64,000 nt of DNA from Sinonovacula constricta (lineage: Eukaryota; Mollusca; Bivalvia; Cardiida; Solecurtidae). Position 1 is the first letter of the stretch. Every line of letters begins with the position of its first letter. The translations under genes were made by a program, and so were the position numbers. Location: positions 27,485,478 through 27,549,477 of the forward strand of contig CM017558.1 in NCBI GenBank assembly GCA_007844125.1. The letters are read 5' to 3'. Shown here one piece after another: positions 1 to 10,017 of the stretch. Under the pieces are notes generated by a model. The model had not been told where the DNA came from, made no database searches, and worked only from the letters and a program-made list of their open reading frames with translations.

Positions 1-283
1 AATGGCGACCGAAAACAAAAGAATCACGTGACCAAATGGAGCGCGCTGATTAGCTAACGCTAGGCGTCTTGTCCTGTCAATCAAATTTCGGCGTAATGTT
101 AATTGGTTCATGCAATAGAAGTACAGTGATTGTCAACAGTAGCACAGCATGAAGGTTACGTGAACGGTTGCGGTCATCAGTATTGTAACATATATGTACA
201 TAATTATGTAACATACATTCCACCAATGGATGTCACTGCTACCTTAATATTGCTTAGGAAACTCTCAATCCACAGAAGCTTAC

Positions 284-746
284 AAAAAATGGCAACCCAC
301 GCTAGATTTTCCCGCAATTTTGGTCACGTGACTGATTTGTTTATAATCGTAGCCTCCTGTATTTAGGTCTAGATTTCAAGACCAAAAAAATGCCGAAGTG
401 AGTTAGCTTATTAAACTAACAACACACCACAAACGTTACGAAAAATGCATTATCTGAAGTTAACGATAAAAAAACCTTCTAGTTCTAATGCAGTTATGAT
501 CAGCTTCCGCCACAACTGAAGTAGTGTCAACAATGAAATGCACAAGGCCCACGTAACTTAAGAGACTGAAACAGTTACAATCCTAATTTTTACGTCGATC
601 GCAACAATGCATTAACATAAATATTTGCCAACTTACTTACGGTCCTTGAAAGCTGAGCAGAAACTTGTTCAAGAGCACTCCGATCTATCCAAAATGACGA
701 CCAACGCTATCTCCCGCTTGTCACGTGACTGATTTGTTTGTAATCG
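284..746. repeat. Diverged direct duplication carrying the GTCACGTGAC motif
   Basis: Positions 284-350 and 690-746 share a segment running from an AAAATG-purine stretch, through CCAACGCTA or CCCACGCTA, to GTCACGTGACTGATTTGTTT. Small gaps separate the copies. Both keep the central CACGTG palindrome intact although the flanks have diverged. Confidence 0.6.
323..332. promoter_or_regulatory. GTCACGTGAC palindromic E-box
   Basis: A perfect 10-bp palindrome of the type bound by bHLH-zip factors (USF, and MITF/TFEB at CLEAR-type elements). An identical copy lies at 720-729, and closely related CACGTGAC sites lie at 23-32 and 1453-1462. Function is inferred only from the motif and its recurrence. 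Confidence 0.4.
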
Positions 747-979
747 TTCTTTTAATATCCTTTCATATTTGTTCGAAAAACAACATTACATTGTTTCTTT
801 GTTTTTATTTGTCGCATTTCCTTACAAAGGTTCGCATTCCTTCGTAATATTTGTGTTTTCTAAAAACGCACTACTTCTTATGCCGCACAACTACTCGAAT
901 ACGCTCTCGTGGTCGCAATGATACACCCGATGTTAAAAACCGCGCGTTGCTGAGTTCACAGCATCGTTACTTAAGACTG

Positions 980-989
980 GCGCATGCGC
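980..989. promoter_or_regulatory. NRF1-like site GCGCATGCGC
   Basis: A perfect GCGCATGCGC palindrome flanked by AGACTG and CAGTCT, giving a larger imperfect palindrome. NRF1 sites of this form mark CpG-type promoters in animals. No transcript start can be assigned from sequence alone. Confidence 0.4.
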
Positions 990-1795
990 ACCAGTCTAAA
1001 AACGACCTCTTACTCTCGCATTCTATCCCTCCAAACACTCACACGCTCTCGACTCGCTTTCCTCGGTGGTATTTCCTCTTGCCAAATTTCGATTCGTCAA
1101 TTTCAACCGTCATCCTGGACCACCAATCGTCTCTTGTTCTTGCTCAAGTTTTAAGCTGGTTAGTTCACTATCTGAGCTAGGGTCAAATGTGATTTGGAAA
1201 TCCAAGAACCATGGCGAATAAACAGTTTCTTACCACACTCTCTGTCACATCAGCGCCAGCAAATACCGTCTTTACTGAAGCTTTTGTCAGTTATTAAAAA
1301 TGTTTCCCTTGCTGCATACACCACACAGCCCTGTAAAATTACCCAGCAATTCTTTCTCCTGCAACCACTTTCTTAATTTAACCGAATCTCTGCATAGTTG
1401 ATAAACGTCTTCGTAATTCATTGGAGATGTCAGACAATATTTGTAAACAAAAACACGTGACTTTCGTTCTACTTCACATCGTCCAATCAAAAGCCGCCGT
1501 GTATGTTTTACCCAAACATATTCCTTTCGCTATAAAACGGTAAATCAGGTAGATCTGTGTTTTCTTATTAAAACCACGGTATTTAATACCGTGGTATTAA
1601 CTAAACTTTTCAACGCAGATTCCGTTTTCAGTTTCATGTTTTGCTTTTATGGCCTTATAACGAAAAAGAATGTTTTTACACGCACTATTGTATACAACAA
1701 AGTAGCACGTGCAATTTACCGTATTTTCTGGCCCGCTAAAGGGCAGTAGTCCAGAAAATATTATCTTTAGTACAGCATACCGCTTACTACTTTTA

Positions 1796-1803
1796 TTGCA
1801 TCC
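1796..1803. repeat. Target site duplication, left copy (TTGCATCC)
   Basis: The eight bases immediately outside the left terminal inverted repeat are identical to the eight bases outside the right one at 10723-10730. An 8-bp duplication is expected for P and hAT superfamily elements; the transposase motifs point to P. Confidence 0.93.
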
Positions 1804-2498
1804 CACAGGCTACCGGCGTGTGTCCAAGACCCCCCCCCCCCCCCCTGGACCCACTCTACTACCCAGACCCACCCCCTTACCCACTCTACAACCCTCACAT
1901 ATTTCAACCTAAATCATATCTAAAAGTCATTTTCTAACAAAATACCATGTTTCTAAAAAAAAAAAGAAATTGATATAATAAAACATGAAAAGGTATATAA
2001 CTAGGAGGTCCAAATCTAACGGAAAACTGACATGGCCCTACTCGAAGCTTCACTGTCAACACATTTCCCGGTCGATTTTTGGAAAACAATGCTTAAACAA
2101 AGCGGAATAAATAGGCCATCATGTCGCCGTACCGATTTCGTACCTAACATGAACTACAAAAAGTCAGCGAGTCACCAAACTGCTTGGAAACCTGTCTAGG
2201 ACACGATGTGACCGAAGCCTTGAGTTTTACGTTCAATTGCACAAGTCACACTCCTTCCTTATTTGAGGCAAATATCGATGCCCGTCAATAAATAATATGT
2301 TTATTTAATACTCACGGGTAACGATTTTCTGCAAAAGTGGCTACTTGCAATGCATTCCCTCAACATCCGAACGCTGTGTTGTTCTCTTTCAGACAGTTTC
2401 CATCTTGAATTGCTGACCCGGAAGCAGTTCTCATAATAATAGCTTTCTCATTGGTCTGTTTTGCGGAGGTGTGTCACCGCAATCGCTGGTTCCCAACG
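1804..2498 (+). repeat. Left terminal inverted repeat (~695 bp)
   Basis: It matches the reverse complement of 10018-10722 almost base for base. Differences seen are the homopolymer near the tip (C16 at 1830-1845 against G12 on the right) and a 12-base insertion present only in the right copy. It ends 73 bp before the helicase start codon, so the helicase promoter probably lies inside it. Confidence 0.95.
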
Positions 2499-2571
2499 TT
2501 TTTTCTATATCTTATATGTAAGTAGGAAACCAATTTCCCGTATTCTCGCAGCTTCAAAACGCAATTTAGAC

Positions 2572-5500
2572 ATGTCGCTGAACGAAAAACAGAATCTGGC
2601 TCTGAAATTTGTAGCCGATGGACATAATTTGGTGTTACTCGGCTCAGCGGGCACTGGTAAAACATTTACAGTAAGTAAAATCGTTGAAATGTGCCAACAA
2701 CATGGAAAGAAGTGGGCAGTAACAGCAACCACTGGCATCGCTTGCAGCCTGTATTCTGGTGCTCTGAATCCCATGACCATTCATCGTTGGTGTGGCATCG
2801 GCGATGGACGCTACGGGCCCGCTGAAATCAAACGTATTGTTTTGAACAATGTTAAGTACAAAGACGTTCTGGATAGAGTGACAAACACTGATGTACTTAT
2901 AATTGATGAGTGCTCAATGATGAGCAAGAAGATCATTGAATCTGTAAATGAGGTTTGTTCCATTAAAAATCAGACACTATATTTTGGTGGAATACAGGTT
3001 ATTTTAGTTGGTGACTTTTTACAGTTGCCCCCTGTACCGTGTGCAAGATACAATGAAGATGGAGCATATTGTTTTGAAAGCAAACTTTATGATGAAGCTT
3101 TTCCTCATGTTATACATCTTACTGAGATTGTGCGACAGAATAACAAGGACATGATAAAAGCAATAAGAGAGATTTCTATAGGTGATGTTTCAGATGGAAC
3201 TATTGAAATGATGAAAGAACTGTCAAGACCAATAAATAAAAACAGCATGAAACTTTTTTCGACAAATGATTTAGTAGATGACTTTAATCGTGATATGATA
3301 CTTAATCATCCTGGACCACTACATGAATACATTTCTTCAGACAATGGTGAGAAAAAACACTTGAAAGAACTTCTTGCTTGCCGAAATCTTTGGCTTAAAA
3401 TTGGAATACCTGTAATACTTATAAAAAATTTGTCTGACCAGTTGGTGAATGGGCTTAGAGGAACAGTATATGACATATATGAAGATGGAAGAATACTGGT
3501 AGAATTTCCAAATATGAAAGAGACAACATATATTGATAAAGTTAGATTTGAAGGTAAATATTTACTTTGCTCCACATTACTTGATTATTAAAAGATGTAC
3601 AGTTACCACAGCATAAGTGCTAATCTCAGTTTAAAGAAAGTGATGATTTTCCACAAAACCTTACTCATTCTTAATATAATAATAATACTAATATTGTTAT
3701 CTTTTTCACATGGAGTAATTGTAATGTCCCCCTCACCCCCGAAAAAAAGGAGAAAATTTTGCTGAAACATGCATGTGGTTTAAATTGTGTATTGATTGCA
3801 TGCAATATTACATGTTATTCAGTATATATTTTTAGAACTACAATTAAATAAACTGTATTTCTGTACATAATCTATGCTCATTAACATGCATAGAGTTCAT
3901 ATACAGTACTTGATTTCTTGCTGTAAGAAGAATTGACATAAATATGTCATCTTTTCTTTTACAGTATTTGATCCTAGGAAAAATGCTGTGGTTGCATTGA
4001 GAGAACAATATCCACTGAAACCAGCATATGCTCTTGCTCTTACAATTCATAAAAGCCAAGGGATGACACTGGAAAGGTTAGTAATTTTTTTTCTTTATCC
4101 AGATATAAACAAGAATAAAAATATCAATAATTTCAAACCAGGAAATGTAATCAGCATATGTCAAATTATCCAATGAAGAGACTTGCTGTTTTCATCATAA
4201 AGAAAACGTGGCTAATGATTTCATTTATATAAAAAGACACAGCATATTAATTATGGTCATTTAGGGAAATGCAGGACAATAAATGCACGGCTGATACGAC
4301 ACTACTGAAAGTCTGTTTCTTGGCAAACTTGCAGGAAATGAAAAAAATCACCTATTTAATAAACTATGTATATGTTTTATGTAAAAAAAAAGGAAAAGAG
4401 GGTGGATAAGGTGGGGTAGATGATTATTTCCCTGTTTGAAAAATCATACAGTCATGGAATTAAATAATTTTATAAATATATTAATGAATGCTTAATGAAC
4501 TGGCAGTTACAGATAGATCCATAAACTTTAAATTATATCCTTTCATATTTTGGGGAAACGATCATACTATTGACAAATATTTGTTGCTTTCAGTGTGGAA
4601 GTTGACTGCCAGGATATATTTAAACCTGGGCAACTTGGTGTGGCCATTGGACGGGCAAGTACATTAAATGGCTTGAGAGTAGTGAACTTCACTACTAAAG
4701 CATGTATCAGACAGCCAGAAAAAATATTGAGGATAGTGAATTCAGAGGATATGTTAAATACAAAAGATGATAGAAGCTGTTGTAATTCTCATGTCAGGTA
4801 AGATTGTATAGTCACAAACATATTTATGTTTACATTTTAGCCTATGGAGCAACTGTCATACAACAGTTTAGGTCAATACAAACTTTGGGAATATAATTTT
4901 ACCTGATAACTTTTGCCTTTTAGAAGGATAATTCTTAATCGAGAAGTCAAAAGGCATTGCCGCATCTCTTCCTTTCCCAGCATTGGCTTTTCTAGATACA
5001 ATGTTCTGCCCTAGGATTACACTGTTAAGGGTACGCTTGTACTGCAAGGCATTGGGATTTGAATTAGCTCCATTATATGTAGATCGCTGTTGGTTGAAAA
5101 TATTTTCAACGACGTCGGAATTAATTAATGCAGGTGTAACATATATCTCTTTACATGTCTTTATCACCATTCTGCATAGCCCAATGAATCCAAAAATGCA
5201 TGATAGAATATCGTCATAGCACTGATATGATAGAAATTGGTGTTGTTTTTCTTTAGAAGACATTTTGCTTGTTTCAATAAATATTTTCCATGTCTGGAAC
5301 CATGAGCTTATTTCAAGCAGTTCGGTGATCCGTGGGTCCTCCATGTGGGTAATAGGTCTCATATCCCTGAAAATGTCTATTAGTTTGGAAGTTTGTTTTA
5401 GAATTTCTATTGTACCATTAAGAATGTCACCTTTGGGTCCAAGTGAACTGTATCATTGTGTTAAACATTTCTGAATTTAAAACATCTTCAGCCAGATGGT

Positions 5501-8500
5501 TTCTCATTTTTGATTGTGTTGTTAAATGTATATGTTCATTGGTTAGCTTTCTGTGTAGTTGTAGACAGTTTTGTTTGTCCCAGTTGAAACAGTCACAGAA
5601 CATTTTCCATTGAACAGTGTATGATGATGGTAATGTCAGAAGTCTAGTATATTTAACACTGTTTCCTTCTATGCCACTTGATAAAATGTTATTTCTTATT
5701 TTTTTAATGACATGAGATATGTCCATAATGAAAACTAAATCACTGAAGTTACAAGGGATTGATGTTTGAAATGTTGTATTATTGTTACCTAAGTTGTATT
5801 TCATGAAGTTTCTGTTGCTCTGTGCACCATCTAAACTAGTGTAAAGAACATTGAAACCATACATTTGTAGTTTATCAACGGCTTCCCAGAAAAGACTATA
5901 CAGTTCTGTGCCTTGTATGCCATTGGTGATAAAGTGGGCAAAGGGAAACCTAATCCTGTAATACCCCAAAAAACAAATTGTAAAACATGTGTTCCAATAC
6001 TTTTTTTCATTTTTACCAGTACGAAGCACAGTAGATGCATTTCCCTCCTCTCCCACATCAGAAAGTCCACATAATTCAACTACATCTCCATTTTTAGATA
6101 ACTGCAGGTCTGATTGTATTGACATTTCATCAATGACTATTCCACCAATCCAACCATCATGGTGAATTTCTTTTCTAACAGCCTCACAATGCATCCACTT
6201 CAAAACATTGTCATCAAAACCTACTTCATGCTTTATTTTATTTTTATAAAGAACTAAGGTAGATGGACATGGTAGAACTAACATTTTGGTTGCACGAAAT
6301 GCTTCATAAGACTGTGGACTTCTGCAGTACCACTGTAAACACACTGAAATCATTTTCTGGGTCCATCGTCTTCCTCTAGGGTCTCTATTTACATTTTCTG
6401 CCTGACTGAGAAATAGCTCTGCCATATCATCAGGTATGTCGGGAATCAGTTTTTTAAGGTCTTCCATCAAAATTTTTTATTGGTCTTGATTTCTTGTGGT
6501 TTATTACTGACTTCAGTGTTTTCTGGTCCAGGGCTATTATTTTCCTTATTTGAGTCTATTTCTTGTAAAGTCATTTTTTGACACTTTCTGCATACTTGAT
6601 TAACAGTGTTCATGTTAACAAGTCTGTCACAAAGGATGGACCTTACAATCCTCTGCTGTGACCTACTGTCATCTGTAACACGCTCAACAGAATGAAATCT
6701 TGTGATAATGGCCTTTCTAGCCTTAACACCCACACACAGTTTCAATTTTGAGGTAATTTCACAAACCAGTTCAATGCTTTCCTTGGTATACAGAAATTTA
6801 TTGGACACATAAAGACTATTAAGGTCAATGACCTTTCCACTCACACTCAGCACCCAAGTTCCATCTTGTAGGAACTGTACAGTTTTACACACTGGTGTAT
6901 CATTTACTGTTGTTCCAGTAAGGGTTTTACATGTTACTGAGTGATTTTTTTCTTCAATTACTATGAATTCTTTATATAAATACTGCTTCAGCTCAGAAAG
7001 TTCAGAAAATTTTGTATGCTGATCTATGTGGGGTAGCCTAATTCTGATACCTCTGTAAAATGTCTTTGTCTCATGGGCTGTTTTTCTTCTTTCCTTAATC
7101 ACATTAGGATAAACCTTCGGTATATGCTCATAAAACAATCGTTTCTGATTATTGAGAGATAAGCCTGCTTCTTTTGTCTCAAATTCAAATATCTCTAAGA
7201 GTTTTTTAATTTCAATTTCAGAACTGCTCTCTTCTTCTACTCGCATAATTAGCCTGAAATAGTAATTATTTGGGATAACATTTTCTTTATCAGAAGTGAC
7301 ACATACTCATACAGTCAAACTTGTGCTAACAACCACCTGTTATTAACTAGATGATGCTTTTGTTAAACAAGAGGGCCATTGGCCCTAAGGCGCTCACCTG
7401 AGGCAGAAACTGTTATGACCCCGGGGCAATTTAACCTATTTCAAAGACTACTTTTTGGTTAACCATAGGGTGGTCTTTCTACACATGTTTGACTGTATTT
7501 TTATTGATCAAAACCAGAAGCTGTTGTTTTTTTTCATTACCGTATTCTTTCAAAGATATGCCGCACTGATGTATAAACCGCACCCCTAAAATCAGACCCA
7601 AAATGGTAGAAAAATGCTTAATACCATGCATTAGCCACAGACATTTACCCTAATCGTCTGCCATTTTGCTTGTGTAAAGTTTACATACTATGTATAAGGA
7701 ACAAACTTTGTTTGATTGTGGGGTGCGGCTTATACACCCGTGCGGCTTATATTCGAAGGAATACGGTAATTTTAAAAAAAGCTTCTGGTTTTGATCAATT
7801 AAAAACTTTAAAATCTTAAGAAAATTTACTGGACAGACTTGTAATTGTACTTTAATTTTGTTTCAGGAACCTGCCAAGTATACAAGGCATTTTTACTACA
7901 GATGAAGTGACCGAAATAGACAGTCTGCTGAATGTCGATGAGGATATCGAACCAGATATGGAAGATCTTGATGATGATTTCAATGAAGTAATAGCTAATT
8001 TAGACATTGGTGAGTGTGAAGAAATTAAACTACCTGATGATATTGATCTAAGTATCATTATTGACAAAATAAGAGCTGAATCAGTTGTGACCCCAATGCA
8101 GCTTGAAAATAATGAGATTTTGTCAAGAATGAATTTTTCAAAGCTGGAGCAATTTGCAAAATGTGAATACAGGAAGCTTTTGTCTCTAATTGAAGAATGC
8201 CCCTGTTCAACAACAGGACAAATAAGCTCCAAAGATCTTGGTGACTTCTACACAAAGGTGCATCAGCATGCAAACAGTTTAGAGTTTAAAATGAATTGTA
8301 TGAAATTGTTTGAAAATGAAACCCATTATGGTGTTATTCACCAACGAATTTGTTTCAATATTTCTATGGCACTTAGGAAGTATATTGTTTCTGAAAAATC
8401 CAGAAAGGTAGAAACTACCAGTCGGCAAATTTCCAAACGGACAGTAACACATGCGTCTAGAGCTAGAATACGGTATGTTGGAGGTTATTGCATAGCCAAA

Positions 8501-9517
8501 GTCAGGCACAAATATGTAACTAAAAAGGCTTCTCATAGGTACTCAAATAAGACAAGTGATAAAGAATTATATGAAGAGGCCAAGTGTGCCTTAAAAATTC
8601 TTAACAATCTTACAGAAGAAGAACAAAATATTTTAGCATGTACAGAGGAATCGGATTCTCTTTTGGATATTTCAAGAAGGCAAAATATGAACAGAGGGCT
8701 TACAAATATTCCTGATAGCTTATTTCATTTCTTCATTAAGTTAACAGACAAATGTTTAAACATGCTGACAGATATAAACTTGAATAAAATGGGAAGTGAG
8801 CTGTTCACAGTGTGCCAAAATGAAATACTATCATGCACTCCACTGTATGAAGAATTTGTCAAAATTCGTTTTAAAGAGAAAGACAGTTATGAACAGTTCA
8901 TTGGATCTGAGGGATATATTGATGAGCTTCTTCAGTATATGACTTTGCAAATTGTTCAGATTGAAAAGATCTACAGGCATATCATAAAATATCACTTAAT
9001 TGTAATGCTGAATCAATTTAGGCAGGATATTTTAGACAGTTTCCAAATAGAGAAAAAAATGGCTCACCGGAAACAGGTTAGGGTTGCATCAACTGGTAAA
9101 AAAGATATTGCAGCAAAAGCAGTTAAACAAGTGGCTTCTACTAGTACAAGAAAAGGAAAATCCAAGAAGTGTGCACAAAAAAAACCTGAAGAACATTTTA
9201 CCCCTACTGTAGTAAACCCCTACTTGCCTCCTGAACCTGTTCAGTCTAATTTAAATCAATCAGGATTCGTGCTAGAACCTGGGCCATCAGTATCCACAGC
9301 AGATGCTGATCCATCAATGATATGTGAACAGCAATCAGAAAGTGAATCAGATGTTAAATGCAAGGTTTGTGATACAATTGATAAGGGAACAGAGTGGATA
9401 CAATGTGACAGTTGTGATAGCTGGTTGCATAGAAATTGTGCAGGACTTAAACACCACTTGAAGTGGAAAAATTATCAGAAAATAGGCTCAAAATTTCTGT
9501 GTAAAGACTGTGAATGA
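2572..9517 (+). CDS. PIF1-type helicase fused to a PHD finger, transposon-borne
   Basis: Four exons with GT-AG junctions: 2572-3553, 3965-4076, 4594-4797 and 7867-9517. Phases match at every junction and give 982 residues. Residues 24-31 are the P-loop GSAGTGKT, 112-117 are DECSMM (Walker B), and 147-155 are VGDFLQLPP. Exon 2 gives LTIHKSQGMTLE and exon 3 gives VAIGRAS, the late PIF1 motifs. Exon 4 begins with a long acidic stretch, then RYVGGYCIAKV near 635-647, a basic linker near 840-870, and a Cys4-His-Cys3 PHD finger at about 932-982. PIF1 enzymes unwind DNA 5' to 3'; PHD fingers commonly read histone H3 tails. The function of the 450-930 region is unknown to me. The open frame reaches upstream to 2461, but the first ATG is at 2572. 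Intron 3 (4798-7866) contains the antisense transposase gene. A role in transposition or gap repair is inferred. Confidence 0.9.
4868..7253 (-). CDS. P-element/THAP9-type transposase
   Basis: The coding segments read leftwards. An acceptor at 7254-7256 opens an exon whose first ATG is at 7246; this 259-codon frame ends at 6467. A second frame (ATG at 6467) runs to 5431. A 64-bp GT-AG intron (5430-5367), phase-matched, joins it to the last exon at 5366-4868. In the second segment a typical HTH region (WTQK...CRSPQSYEAFR) precedes IDEMSI (first Asp), YTSLDGAQSN (second Asp) and MDISHVIKKIRN, which matches the P-family GTP-binding insertion. The last exon has VENIF...NSNPNALQYK, the expected late Glu region. 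The family excises and inserts DNA with 8-bp duplications. The step between the first two segments is unresolved: a phase-matched 47-bp GT-AG intron (about 6514-6468), a one-base indel in an A6T4 run, or a stop-restart (TGATG) would each serve. No THAP zinc finger was found at the N-terminus. Confidence 0.85.
7372..7386. repeat. AGGGCCA-T-TGGCCCT palindrome of an interspersed repeat
   Basis: A near-perfect 15-base palindrome followed by AAGGCGCTCACCTGAGG. This resembles the head of a common bivalve interspersed repeat, as far as I recall. Its edges are not defined here; the related sequence may extend to about 7500. It lies in intron 3 of the helicase gene, upstream of the transposase. Confidence 0.4.
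7503..7801. repeat. Inverted repeat split by a small inserted element
   Basis: TTGATCAAAACCAGAAGC at about 7505-7522 is matched by its reverse complement GCTTCTGGTTTTGATCAA at about 7781-7799. Between the arms lies a separate element with its own inverted ends (7540-7766), giving nested palindromes. Confidence 0.75.
7540..7766. mobile_element. 227-bp MITE-like element with CCGTATTC ends
   Basis: It begins CCGTATTC and ends GAATACGG, is flanked by TA on both sides, and has further inverted similarity inside (TATAAACCGCACCCC against GGGGTGCGGCTTATA). It has no coding capacity. It sits in the intron between helicase exons 3 and 4. Confidence 0.75.
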
Positions 9518-9591
9518 CACCAGAATTTTGCTCATATATGTCCAAATAGGTTCATGCACAAATGCTTCAGTTGTAAAATCTTTAAAAAAAA

Positions 9592-9597
9592 AATAAA
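9592..9597 (+). terminator. AATAAA polyadenylation signal of the helicase gene
   Basis: The first canonical AATAAA lies 75 bases after the stop codon of the helicase-PHD gene, within an A-rich stretch. Confidence 0.6.
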
Positions 9598-9614
9598 ATA
9601 AATGTGAAGTAATA

Positions 9615-9750
9615 AGGGATTGATGTTTGAAGTGTTGTATTATTGTTACCTAAGTTGCATTTCATGAAGTTTCTGTTGCTCTGTGCACCATCTAAACTAG
9701 TGTAAAGAACTTTAAAACCATACATTTGGAGTTTATCAATGACTTCCCAT
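9615..9750 (-). pseudogene. Second copy of the transposase second-Asp segment
   Basis: This stretch matches 5755-5890 in the same orientation, with about seven substitutions over ~135 bases. Read on the minus strand it stays open and keeps LYTSLDGAQSNRNF, so it includes the second catalytic Asp region. Most differences change the amino acid. It lies between the helicase 3' end and the right terminal repeat, is far too short to be a functional transposase, and has no obvious splice sites. Confidence 0.85.
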
Positions 9751-9866
9751 CATAAGGATTTTTTAATGGTCAGAATGATGCAAAAAGTTCATAGGATTAA
9801 TCAAAATAGCTTGTCATGTGCATTTTGTTCAATGACAGTGGCAAAAAACGTGAGGAATATAATTAC

Positions 9867-9883
9867 CATGATAAAATGGACAT
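9867..9883 (-). other. Candidate first coding exon of the transposase
   Basis: On the minus strand ATGTCCATTTTATCATG is followed by GTAATT, a plausible donor. Joined to the acceptor at 7254-7256 it keeps the transposase frame open. This would place the transposase promoter in the right terminal repeat and make a ~2.6-kb intron containing helicase exon 4. The evidence is only a short ATG, a weak donor and matching phase. Confidence 0.2.
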
Positions 9884-10017
9884 TTTCACGACTTAACTTC
9901 AGTCAGAGTTTGTAAAAACTCAAAGCATCGCACAAAAATCTTTTTATTTTTGTAAAAGTGCGCCAATGTTTACTGTACAATACTGTGTACCGGTTTTATT
10001 TCGTGCACCAAAGCGAG

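Larger units (their letters stand above)
1..1795. other. Left flank of the transposon, no gene supported
   Basis: I see no coding region with convincing splice sites here. The stretch has several CACGTG palindromes, an NRF1-like palindrome, a diverged ~65-bp direct duplication (284-350 and 690-746) and a 10-bp-arm perfect hairpin at 1573-1595. This composition suggests a promoter or its surroundings for a gene lying outside the window or not recognised. Direction cannot be decided. Confidence 0.5.

Noticed and set aside
5367..5450. Disabling frameshift in the transposase
   Set aside because: A 64-bp GT-AG intron with matching phase explains the frame change better.
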